Source: Burkholderiaceae bacterium
GTDB taxonomy: Bacteria; Pseudomonadota; Gammaproteobacteria; Burkholderiales; Burkholderiaceae_C
DNA: 5,420 nt
Direction of reading: 5' to 3'
Assembly (NCBI GenBank): GCA_023260355.1
Contig: JALQVJ010000204.1
Coordinates: forward strand, 1 to 5,420
Shown here: piece after piece, positions 1 through 5,420 of the stretch
Numbering within the stretch: the first letter of the stretch is position 1
Layout: each line of letters begins with the position of its first letter
Position numbers and translations under genes: made by a program
Notes under the pieces: generated by a model
The model's database searches: none
Told to the model about the DNA's origin: nothing
What the model saw: the letters and a program-made list of their open reading frames with translations, nothing else

Positions 1-131
1 GTGCGTGTGTGGTGGGGGCGGGTGTTCGCTGTTTGTTGTAGGTGAGAGAGTGTGTGTGGTGTGCAGGTGTACATGACGCTGGAGGCGCAGCGTGAGATTT
101 TGGCGGCGCAGCGGCATACGGTGCTGGCAGC
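1..131. other. Unassigned end segment, GT-rich, not permease-like
   Basis: By hand count, positions 1-60 contain 52 G or T out of 60 on the plus strand, unlike anything else in the window. Positions 61-131 are more balanced. The minus-strand potH frame stays open to position 1, but below about 132 it encodes a polar, Cys/His/Thr-rich tail where PotH proteins carry their last membrane helix. The other two minus frames give no hydrophobic helix either, so a simple frameshift does not explain the loss. On the plus strand, a frame starting with GTG at 52 reads as a plausible amphipathic Ala/Gln/Glu-rich peptide up to about 145, then becomes a shadow of potH. I recognise no family. A misassembled or chimeric contig end is the simplest explanation; a genuine rearrangement breakpoint is the alternative. 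Confidence 0.5.
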
Positions 132-956
132 AGCTGTCGCGCGGGGCCAGTTGTTGCTGGAAAACATTTCATCCCAAACCACGCGACCAATCATGATGTT
201 CTCTGGCCCGCCCAACAACGATGGGATGACGAACTCACCAACCGATGGCACAAAAACCAACACACACCCGGCGATGATCCCGGACTTTGAGAGCGGCACG
301 GTAATCAACCAAAACGCTTTGAGTGGTCGGGTACCGAGGTCATACGCGGCCTCCAGCAAACGGAAGTCCATCTTGACCAACGTGGCATACAAGGGCAACA
401 CCATGAAGGGCAGATACACATACGTCATGCCCACCAACATGGAGATGTCGGTGTAAAGCATGTGGATCGGGTCATGAATCAACCCAACAGCCATCAGTGC
501 TCTGTTGATGATGCCGAAATCCGACAACAGGCCCTTCCATGCGTAGATACGCAGCAAAAACGATGTCCAAAACGGCAGCATCACCATCATCAGCAAGCCA
601 GGCCGGTATCGCTCTGGCGAGCGCGCCATGAAATAGGCAAACGGGTATCCGATCACCAAGCACAACAACGCGGTGGTCAACGCATAACCGATGGAGCGGC
701 CATAGGCTTCGATATAAAGCGTGTCAAAGAGTCTGCCACCGTCCGGGTCCCGGAACACGGACCAATAGTTTTCCAACTTGAGGTGCAGCGCCCCGCTTTC
801 GTCCCACAGCGGTTTGAATGGGATGATGTCCTCACCCATGTCTACAAAACTGATGTACGCCAATATCAGGAACGGCAGCAAGAAAAACAGCAGCAGCCAA
901 AAATACGGCACGCCGATGACAAATCGGCGTCCGGGCATCCAGGTGTTCGCGCTCAT
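1..956 (-). CDS. potH: Putrescine/spermidine ABC transporter permease PotH (incomplete, abnormal C-terminus)
   Basis: Inner-membrane permease subunit that would pair with a PotI-type permease and the PotG ATPase to pass polyamine from PotF into the cytoplasm. It starts at ATG 956 (MSANTWMPGRRF). Visible membrane segments include residues about 13-36, 88-110, 119-137, 171-192 and 226-246. The cytoplasmic EAA loop that contacts the ATPase is at residues 202-222, with E202, A203, A204 and G208. The family-typical run GEFVIP...LLGGP...MIGRV lies at 240-259 and NWP at 269-271. Resemblance to PotH is clear through about residue 275. The frame then continues without a stop to the window edge, but residues 279-318 are polar and lack the final membrane helix. 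The true 3' end is therefore either beyond a bad junction or lost, and I cannot tell whether the gene is intact in the organism. It begins 15 bp after potG. Paralogous permeases of other opine/polyamine-type transporters are the main alternative. Confidence 0.88.
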   Translation of the reverse strand, partial: MSANTWMPGRRFVIGVPYFWLLLFFLLPFLILAYISFVDMGEDIIPFKPLWDESGALHLKLENYWSVFRDPDGGRLFDTLYIEAYGRSIGYALTTALLCLVIGYPFAYFMARSPERYRPGLLMMVMLPFWTSFLLRIYAWKGLLSDFGIINRALMAVGLIHDPIHMLYTDISMLVGMTYVYLPFMVLPLYATLVKMDFRLLEAAYDLGTRPLKAFWLITVPLSKSGIIAGCVLVFVPSVGEFVIPSLLGGPENIMIGRVVWDEMFSSNNWPRATAAASTVCRCAAKISRCASSVMYTCTPHTLSHLQQTANTRPHHTR

Positions 957-967
957 GGGGTGGCGGA

Positions 968-973
968 TCCTTT
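968..973 (-). promoter_or_regulatory. Ribosome binding site of potH overlapping the potG stop
   Basis: On the minus strand the potG stop TAA runs directly into AAAGGA, which lies 11 nt before the potH ATG at 956. Because the Shine-Dalgarno sequence overlaps the potG stop codon, ribosomes ending on potG would sit on or beside it. This suggests translational coupling of ATPase and permease and supports the start chosen for potH. The spacing is slightly long. Confidence 0.55.
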
Positions 974-2072
974 AATCTCGAAGAACAACGCCTGCGTCGT
1001 TGCTCCACCAAAAGTAGACCTCGTCATCCCAGGTGATCGGTGCGTCATCGTGGCGACTCACGTTTGCCTCGGTCACCTTCACGCGTTGGCCGTTGGATGC
1101 CCGAAGCATGAACGTGTTGTGCGCGCCGAAATATGCGATTTCTTGGACCACCCCCTTGAACACGTTTTGCTGCACTTGCGGCTGCGTTCTGCTGATGCGG
1201 ATTTTTTCGGGCCGCACCGCCAAAGCCGCCGACATGTTGAGCGTGCCGGATACGCCATGTCCAACATCCATGCGGCCGAGCGCCGTGTCGATCGCACAGC
1301 GGTCGACTTCATCCTCGCACAAATGCCCTTCGAACAAATTGACGTTGCCTATGAAGTCAGCCACAAATCGGCAGTTCGGAAATTCGTATATTTCTTTGGG
1401 TGTGCCCACCTGCAGAACGCGCCCCTTGCTCATGACAGCAATGCGGTCAGCCATCGTCATGGCTTCTTCTTGGTCGTGCGTCACCATGACGCAAGTCACA
1501 CCCACACTCTCAACGATGTTGACCAACTCGAACTGGGTTTGCTCGCGCAACTTTTTGTCAAGCGCGCCCAAGGGCTCGTCGAGCAACAACAACTGTGGCC
1601 GCTTGGCAAGACTGCGCGCCAGAGCCACGCGCTGCTGCTGGCCGCCTGAGAGTTGGTGGGGCTTGCGTTTGGCGAAATCCTTGAGCTGAACAAGGCCCAG
1701 CATTTCATCCACGCGTGCCTTGACTTCGGCTTTGGGCAAGCCCTCGCGGCGCAAACCGAACGCCACGTTGTCCCACACCGTGAGGTGCGGGAACAAGGCG
1801 TAAGACTGGAACATCATGTTCACTGGGCGCTCATATGGGGGATGGTTTGAGACCTCTTGTCCACCCAACACGATGCGACCCGACGTTTGGGTCTCAAAGC
1901 CCGCGAGCATCCGCAACAACGTTGACTTGCCACACCCTGAGCTGCCCAAAAGCGCAAAAATTTCACCCCGCTCGATCGACAACGACACGTCATCCACTGC
2001 CGTGGTGTCGTCAAACTTTTTGGTGAGGTTTTCCGTTGTCAAAAACGGGGCATTGGATGCGGGTGCATTCAT
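972..2072 (-). CDS. potG: Polyamine ABC transporter ATP-binding protein PotG
   Basis: Cytoplasmic ATPase, 366 aa, that drives polyamine import by ATP hydrolysis as a dimer on the PotH/PotI pair. All nucleotide-binding motifs are present: Walker [10 protein letters not shown] at 43-51, Q-loop Gln89 in [14 protein letters not shown] signature LSGGQQQR at 141-148, Walker B LLLLDEP at 161-167, D-loop GALD at 169-172 and switch His199. Residues after about 240 form the C-terminal TOBE-type regulatory domain, including AVRPEKI at 285-291. The length is close to that of E. coli PotG (377 aa). The ATG at 2072 has AAAGGG at 2079-2084, 6 nt upstream, which fixes the start. It is separated from potF by 87 bp holding a strong terminator, so it is probably transcribed by read-through, and it is followed after 15 bp by potH. 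The binding protein and permease beside it favour putrescine/spermidine over the similar Fe3+, sulfate and sugar ATPases. Confidence 0.95.
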   Translation of the reverse strand: MNAPASNAPFLTTENLTKKFDDTTAVDDVSLSIERGEIFALLGSSGCGKSTLLRMLAGFETQTSGRIVLGGQEVSNHPPYERPVNMMFQSYALFPHLTVWDNVAFGLRREGLPKAEVKARVDEMLGLVQLKDFAKRKPHQLSGGQQQRVALARSLAKRPQLLLLDEPLGALDKKLREQTQFELVNIVESVGVTCVMVTHDQEEAMTMADRIAVMSKGRVLQVGTPKEIYEFPNCRFVADFIGNVNLFEGHLCEDEVDRCAIDTALGRMDVGHGVSGTLNMSAALAVRPEKIRISRTQPQVQQNVFKGVVQEIAYFGAHNTFMLRASNGQRVKVTEANVSRHDDAPITWDDEVYFWWSNDAGVVLRD

Positions 2073-2098
2073 GAAACGCCCTTTGATTCAATTCCAGC

Positions 2099-2133
2099 AA
2101 AAAAGGCTGCCCACGCCTTCAGCGCGAGCAGCC
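2099..2133 (-). terminator. Strong intrinsic terminator between potF and potG
   Basis: Read on the minus strand, GGCTGCTCGCGC (2133-2122) pairs with GCGTGGGCAGCC (2116-2105) around the 5-nt loop TGAAG. This gives a continuous 12-bp stem with two G-U wobbles, followed at once by six T (2104-2099). It begins 26 nt after the potF stop. This is the textbook form of a Rho-independent terminator for potF transcripts. Since potG has no obvious promoter in the remaining 26 bases, the terminator probably acts as a leaky one that gives more binding-protein mRNA than ATPase/permease mRNA. In the plus direction the A-run precedes the stem, so it is not a plus-strand terminator. Confidence 0.87.
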
Positions 2134-2149
2134 CCTGTTTCACGACAGG
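2134..2149 (-). repeat. Small inverted repeat abutting the terminator
   Basis: On the minus strand CCTGT (2149-2145) and ACAGG (2138-2134) form a 5-bp stem with the loop CGTGAA, ending at the base next to the terminator stem. In RNA the two hairpins could stack. It may protect the 3' end of a potF mRNA, but it is short and could be chance. Confidence 0.4.
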
Positions 2150-2159
2150 CGAGCGAGGC

Positions 2160-3257
2160 TCACTTGCCTTTCTTGAAGTTGTTGTAAACGTCTGCCATGG
2201 CTTCGCGAGCAGCGTTCGTGAAGCTGCCCGGAGGGATCATCTTGCTCATGTATGCAGACTCAACAAAGATGGTCTTGTTGGCAGCGATCGATGGCTCGAT
2301 CTTGCTCAATGCTGCGGTGTTGCCGGTGGGGTAGTTCATCTCGTTGGCCATCGACGCAGCGTTCTCAGCGCGCAAATAGAAGTCGATGAACTTGTGCGCC
2401 GCGTCAACGTGCTGGGCATCCTTCGTGATCGCCATGGTGTCAAAGAAGATCAGCGCGCCACCGGTGGGCAACAAGGCTTCGATCTTGTCTTTTGAGCCAT
2501 TTTCTTTGGCCGCGTCAGAGGCCAAATTGATGTCGCCAGACCAGCCAATCGCCACACAAGCGCGTGCCCCAGCCAGGTCATCGATCATGGTGCTGGAGAA
2601 AATGCGAATGTCCTTGCGCACTTTGGCCAACATCTTGCCGGCGGCTTCATAGTCGGCAGGGTTGTTGGAGTAGGCGTTCTTGCCGATGTAGTGCAAGGCA
2701 ACGGGCAGAATCTCCGTGGGTGAGTCCAGGTAGGCGATGCCGCACTTCTTCAGCTTGGCGGTGTACTTGGGATCAAAGACCAAGTCCCATGCGTTGGCGG
2801 GCATGGGCATGTTGCCCAACGCCTTCTTGGCGCGGGTGGTGTTGATGCCGACCGTGGTGAATCCCCAAGCCCAGGGCACCAGGTGCTTGTTGCTGGGGTC
2901 CGCGCCATCAAGCGTCTTCATGACAGCGGGGTCCAAGTTTTTGAGGTTGGGCAGCTTGGCCTTGTTCAGGGGCTGCAACAGGCCGGCTTCAATTTGTGGC
3001 TTGGCGAACACGCTGCCAGGCACAACGATGTCGTAGCCGGTTTTGCCCGCGACCAATTTGGCGTGCAACGCCTCGTTGGTTTCAAAGGTGTCGTAATTGA
3101 CCTTGATACCGGTTTCCTTTTCGAAGGCAGCAATCATGCCCTCGGGGATGTAATCGGGCCAGTTGTAAATGTTGAGGACCTTGTCTTCGGCCATCGCCGC
3201 TTGAGAAAGCACCAGCAGCGAGCCTGCCGCAGCCGTCAAAAAACGCTTGTTCATCAT
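2160..3257 (-). CDS. potF: Periplasmic polyamine-binding protein PotF
   Basis: Solute receptor of the polyamine ABC importer, 365 aa (E. coli PotF is 370). The N-terminus MMNKRFLTAAAGSLLVLSQA is a Sec signal peptide with likely cleavage after AMA at residue 23. There is no lipobox cysteine, so the protein should be soluble in the periplasm. The mature part is a type II periplasmic-binding fold. By alignment in memory to E. coli PotF, ligand-pocket residues are present: Trp33, Asp35 and Tyr36 in NWPDYI, Ser82, Glu182, Trp239 and Asp242 in IGWSGD, Phe271 and Asp273 in FFD, and Tyr309. Cys172 and Cys234 match the family disulfide. The pocket serine of PotF NWSDYI is Pro34 here. The start at 3257 is supported by GGAG at 3265-3268, 7 nt upstream; the adjacent second ATG (3254) is possible. 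The gene sits 120 bp after the aminotransferase, likely with its own promoter, and is followed by a terminator. Whether it prefers putrescine, spermidine or both cannot be told. Confidence 0.94.
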   Translation of the reverse strand: MMNKRFLTAAAGSLLVLSQAAMAEDKVLNIYNWPDYIPEGMIAAFEKETGIKVNYDTFETNEALHAKLVAGKTGYDIVVPGSVFAKPQIEAGLLQPLNKAKLPNLKNLDPAVMKTLDGADPSNKHLVPWAWGFTTVGINTTRAKKALGNMPMPANAWDLVFDPKYTAKLKKCGIAYLDSPTEILPVALHYIGKNAYSNNPADYEAAGKMLAKVRKDIRIFSSTMIDDLAGARACVAIGWSGDINLASDAAKENGSKDKIEALLPTGGALIFFDTMAITKDAQHVDAAHKFIDFYLRAENAASMANEMNYPTGNTAALSKIEPSIAANKTIFVESAYMSKMIPPGSFTNAAREAMADVYNNFKKGK

Positions 3258-3293
3258 CGTTCAACTCCAAGGACAACACCGCGTGCGCGGCAA

Positions 3294-3330
3294 AAAGGCA
3301 TCTCTGCCAAATGAAAGGCATTGTGCCAAA
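3294..3330 (-). repeat. Two near-identical palindromic repeats upstream of potF
   Basis: On the minus strand, TTTGGCACAATGCCTTT (3330-3314) is followed after 2 nt by TTTGGCAGAGATGCCTTT (3311-3294). Each copy contains a GGCA...TGCC inverted repeat, with 3-nt and 4-nt spacers respectively. Copy centres are about 20 bp apart, close to two helical turns, which would suit a dimeric regulator bound to one face of the DNA. A further TGCCA lies just upstream at about 3335-3339. The pair overlaps the candidate potF promoter. In RNA the downstream copy could also form a 4-bp hairpin with a GAGA loop before five T, a weak terminator at best. Confidence 0.5.
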
Positions 3331-3340
3331 CACATGGCAA
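3311..3340 (-). promoter_or_regulatory. Candidate sigma70 promoter of potF
   Basis: On the minus strand TTGCCA (3340-3335; five of six matches to the -35 consensus) is followed after 18 nt by TTTCAT (3316-3311; four of six matches to the -10). This would place the start of transcription near 3304, leaving a leader of about 45 nt before the potF ATG. The palindromic repeats lie between the boxes and at the predicted start, where a repressor would act. A rival -10, TACAAT (3371-3366), has no convincing -35. No sigma54 element with correct GG/GC spacing was found. Confidence 0.35.
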
Positions 3341-3373
3341 CAACGTGTAGAAGACCACGCCTGAGATTGTAGA

Positions 3374-3389
3374 GCGGCTATTCTGCCGC
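3374..3389 (-). repeat. Small hairpin across the aminotransferase stop codon
   Basis: On the minus strand GCGGC (3389-3385) and GCCGC (3378-3374) can pair around AGAATA, which contains most of the stop codon TAG at 3380-3378. There is no T-run after it, so it is not a standard intrinsic terminator. No better terminator for the aminotransferase was seen before potF. Confidence 0.3.
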
Positions 3390-4781
3390 CATGACACCCT
3401 CTGCTCGTAAACCCTGAAGTGTCAGATCCAAAACTTTGCGAATCCGCAACATCAATACATCGATATCGGCCCGAGTCATCACCAGCGGCGGAGCGATGAT
3501 CATCCTGTCCCCCACCGCCCGCATGATCAGACCATTGTCAAAACAATGGGCTCGGCAGCGCATGCCCACCTCGAGGCTGGCATCAAACGCGGCGCCTGTG
3601 GCTTTGTCTTGGCACAACCACAGCGCCGCCACCAAGCCGCACGTTTGGGTGGCGCCGACCAAGGGGTGCTGCGCCAATTCGGCATACTTGTCGGCCAAAT
3701 ATGGGCCGGTGTCGTCGCGCACGCGTTCGACCAAGCCCTCTCGCTTCATGATGTCCAGGTTCGCCAATGCCACAGCACATGCCACGGGGTGGCCGCTGTA
3801 GGTATAGCCGTGATTGAACTCGCCGCCTTTTTCAATCAGGACCCGGGCAACTTTGTCGCCCACCAGCACGCCGCCCAACGGGACGTAGCCGCTGGTGATG
3901 CCTTTGGCAAATGTCACCAAATCCGGGCGCATGCCAAAGCGCTCGTATGCGAACCAATGGCCTAAACGGCCAAAGGCGCAAATCACCTCATCGCTGATCA
4001 GCAAGATACCGTACTGATCCACAATGCGCTGAATCTCTGGCCAATAGGTGTCGGGTGGCACGATGACGCCGCCGGCGCCCTGAACGGGCTCGCCAATAAA
4101 GGCCGCCACTTTTTCCGGGCCGACCTCTAGAATTTTTTCTTCCAGCCACCGAGCCGCGCGCACCCCAAACTCAGCCTCGGTTTCGCCGGGGAGGCGCTTA
4201 TCGCCGTAGTGCGGCTGCTCCACGTGCGTGATGTTGGGAATGGGCAAGTCGCCTTGCGCATGCATCCCGCTCATGCCGCCCAACGAGGCCCCGGCCATGG
4301 TGGAGCCGTGGTAGCCGTTGACTCGGCCAATGATGATCTTGCGCTCAGGCTGTCCAAGCAAGTCCCAATACCGGCGAACCATGCGGACGTTGGAGTCGTT
4401 GCTCTCGCTGCCACTGCTGGAATAAAACACATGCGTGAACCGCTGATCACCGCTGGGCGGCGCCAGGTCGATCAATTGTTTGGCCAGTCGCACGGCCGGC
4501 TCGTTGGTGGTGTTGAAAAAGGCGTTGTAGTACGGCAAGCGCATCATTTGCTCAGCCGCCGCATTGGCCAGCTCCTGTCGGCCGTAACCGACATTGACAC
4601 ACCACAGGCCACTCATGGCATCCAGCAAGGTGTTGCCGTCAGAGTCATGTACATAGATGCCTTGGGCTTGCGTGATGACTTTGACGCCACGCTCTGACAA
4701 CGCTTGGTGATCGGTAAATGGGTGCATGAAATGCGCGGCATCCCATGCGGCAATTTCGCTCGGGCTGAGGGTTTCAGTCAT
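3378..4781 (-). CDS. spuC: Putrescine--pyruvate aminotransferase (SpuC-like, class III, PLP)
   Basis: Cytoplasmic PLP-dependent class III omega-aminotransferase, 467 aa from the chosen start, near the roughly 456 aa of Pseudomonas SpuC. It would move the terminal amine of putrescine or another polyamine to pyruvate, giving alanine and an aminoaldehyde. Visible active-site features are: SGLWC with Trp60, a phosphate-binding SSSGSES at 121-127, NGYHG with Tyr157 for cofactor stacking, EPVQGAGG from Glu231, ISDEV with Asp264 pairing the pyridine nitrogen, catalytic Lys293 in TFAKG, and YTYSGHP at 326-332 with Thr327. I chose ATG 4781 (MTETLSPSEIAAWD) because it has GGA 8 nt upstream and begins where the family's N-terminus does. 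An ATG at 4835 would add 18 atypical residues and overlap the upstream gene. It follows the synthetase by 20 bp, so the two are likely one transcript. The acceptor (pyruvate rather than 2-oxoglutarate) and the free versus gamma-glutamylated substrate are inferred. Other omega-aminotransferases, such as beta-alanine or GABA enzymes, are the alternative. Confidence 0.9.
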   Translation of the reverse strand: MTETLSPSEIAAWDAAHFMHPFTDHQALSERGVKVITQAQGIYVHDSDGNTLLDAMSGLWCVNVGYGRQELANAAAEQMMRLPYYNAFFNTTNEPAVRLAKQLIDLAPPSGDQRFTHVFYSSSGSESNDSNVRMVRRYWDLLGQPERKIIIGRVNGYHGSTMAGASLGGMSGMHAQGDLPIPNITHVEQPHYGDKRLPGETEAEFGVRAARWLEEKILEVGPEKVAAFIGEPVQGAGGVIVPPDTYWPEIQRIVDQYGILLISDEVICAFGRLGHWFAYERFGMRPDLVTFAKGITSGYVPLGGVLVGDKVARVLIEKGGEFNHGYTYSGHPVACAVALANLDIMKREGLVERVRDDTGPYLADKYAELAQHPLVGATQTCGLVAALWLCQDKATGAAFDASLEVGMRCRAHCFDNGLIMRAVGDRMIIAPPLVMTRADIDVLMLRIRKVLDLTLQGLRAEGVMAAE

Positions 4782-4787
4782 AGGTTG

Positions 4788-4792
4788 TTTCC
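4788..4792 (-). promoter_or_regulatory. Ribosome binding site deciding the aminotransferase start
   Basis: On the minus strand GGAAA (4792-4788) lies in the 20-bp gap between the synthetase stop and ATG 4781. The GGA is 8 nt upstream of the ATG. It is weak but correctly placed and favours this start over the ATG at 4835. Confidence 0.5.
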
Positions 4793-4801
4793 GGTTGGGG
4801 T

Positions 4802-5420
4802 TCAAACGTGCAACAACAAATGTTCTCGCTCCCATGGCGAGATCACTTGCATGAACGCTTCGAATTCAAGCTCTTTGATTTCGGCATACACCGTGATGAA
4901 GTCCCGACCCAATATGTCGTGCAACTCGCTGTCTTGTCGCAACCAGTCCAAGGCCTCACCCAAACTGCGCGGCAACGAGTAGGGCGCCAAGTAGGCATCA
5001 CCTCGCATTTCGACTTTGTGAGGCGTTTTGTTTTTCATGCCCAAGTAGCCACAAGCCAAGGTGACAGCCAATGCGATGTAGGGGTTGGCATCTGCGCCGA
5101 TGAGCCGGTTTTCAAGGCGGCGCGCTTCACCGCTTGAAATGGGCGAGCGAATCCCGACTGTGCGGTTGTCATGGCCCCACTCCAGGTTGATGGGTGCCGC
5201 GGTGTGGCGCGTCAGACGGCGGTAGCTGTTGACGTAGGGGGCCACCAGCGCCATGGCGTGTGGCATGTGGCGTTGCAGTCCGCCGATGTAGTGGTGAAAG
5301 GCGGGTGCATAGTCTCCATTGGGTTGACTGAAAATGTTGCGCCCCGTGGCCTTGTCTAGCACGTTTTGGTGGATGTGCATGGCGCTACCGGGCTCGCCCG
5401 CGATCGGCTTGGCCATGAAG
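4802..5420 (-). CDS. puuA: Gamma-glutamylputrescine synthetase (glutamine synthetase family), C-terminal part
   Basis: C-terminal 205 or so residues of a glutamine-synthetase-fold ligase. The rest lies beyond position 5420, where the frame continues with Phe before MAKPIAGEPG. PuuA/SpuB enzymes use ATP to join glutamate to the amine of putrescine, protecting it for oxidation or transamination. Visible catalytic-domain motifs are FMAKP, GSAMHIHQNV (metal/ATP-binding His region), the glutamate-loop region NRTVGIRSP, and RLENRLIGADANPYIALAV, which carries the family's conserved Glu/Arg and ANPY. The ENR...ADANPY wording and a short tail ending in HLLLHV fit the GSIII-like PuuA/SpuI group rather than housekeeping GlnA, and there is no adenylylation-site motif in the visible part. 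It ends with TGA at 4804-4802, 20 bp before the aminotransferase. The neighbours strongly support a polyamine substrate. Which amine is used cannot be read from the sequence. Confidence 0.9.
   Translation of the reverse strand, partial: FMAKPIAGEPGSAMHIHQNVLDKATGRNIFSQPNGDYAPAFHHYIGGLQRHMPHAMALVAPYVNSYRRLTRHTAAPINLEWGHDNRTVGIRSPISSGEARRLENRLIGADANPYIALAVTLACGYLGMKNKTPHKVEMRGDAYLAPYSLPRSLGEALDWLRQDSELHDILGRDFITVYAEIKELEFEAFMQVISPWEREHLLLHV

Noticed and set aside
132..472. Frameshifted rather than truncated potH
   Set aside because: The potH frame is intact through residue 275, and none of the minus-strand frames below position 132 encodes the missing hydrophobic helix, so a single indel does not restore it.
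462..1649. Long plus-strand open frame of 395 codons opposite potH and potG
   Set aside because: It is antisense to two well-supported genes, has a composition rich in His, Gln and Arg, and shows no recognisable domain. It is a shadow of the minus-strand genes.
3294..3311. GGCAGAGATGCC followed by five T as an intrinsic terminator for the aminotransferase
   Set aside because: The stem is only 4 bp and cannot be extended; it fits better as part of the repeated palindromic motif.
3290..3335. Possible sigma54 promoter (TGGCAC and TTTTTGC elements)
   Set aside because: TGGCAC is present, but no GC follows at the required 10-nt distance after the GG.
3258..3377. CRISPR-like direct repeats
   Set aside because: Only two short copies exist with a 2-nt gap and no spacers; it is an operator-like arrangement, not an array.
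4782..4835. Upstream ATG extending the aminotransferase by 18 residues
   Set aside because: It overlaps the synthetase stop region, adds residues not typical of the family, and a correctly spaced ribosome binding site serves the ATG at 4781.

Overview
The window carries a compact polyamine (putrescine/spermidine) uptake and breakdown locus, with every recognisable gene on the minus strand. Read in the direction of transcription (from high to low coordinates) the order is: the C-terminal part of a glutamine-synthetase-like gamma-glutamylputrescine synthetase (4802-5420, cut by the window edge), a putrescine--pyruvate type class III aminotransferase (3378-4781), a periplasmic polyamine-binding protein PotF (2160-3257), the ABC ATPase PotG (972-2072) and the permease PotH (start at 956, incomplete). 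This matches the Pseudomonas spuB-spuC-spuD/E-spuF-spuG order, with one binding-protein gene in place of the spuDE pair. A second permease (PotI/SpuH) would be expected beyond position 1.

Gene content, protein wording and moderate GC suggest a Gram-negative proteobacterium, most likely a Burkholderiales/Comamonadaceae-like betaproteobacterium. This is an inference from family resemblance; no marker gene is present.

Regions: (a) 1-131 does not fit the permease that runs into it. It is GT-rich at the extreme end and looks like a junction or contig-end artefact. (b) 132-2072 holds potH and potG, 15 bp apart. (c) 2073-2159 is a non-coding gap with a strong intrinsic terminator directed against potF transcription, so it probably lowers expression of the membrane and ATPase genes relative to the binding protein. 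(d) 2160-3257 is potF. (e) 3258-3377 is a 120-bp gap with two near-identical palindromic repeats overlapping a possible sigma70 promoter, a candidate regulatory region for potF. (f) 3378-5420 holds the two catabolic enzymes, 20 bp apart and probably co-transcribed.

Together, PotF would capture polyamine in the periplasm and PotG/PotH (plus the unseen PotI) would import it. The synthetase would gamma-glutamylate it and the aminotransferase would convert the terminal amine to an aldehyde, feeding GABA and succinate. No mobile element, CRISPR array, tRNA or rRNA was seen. The system is of a known type; the points worth a second look are the intercistronic terminator, the repeat pair upstream of potF and the abnormal end of potH.
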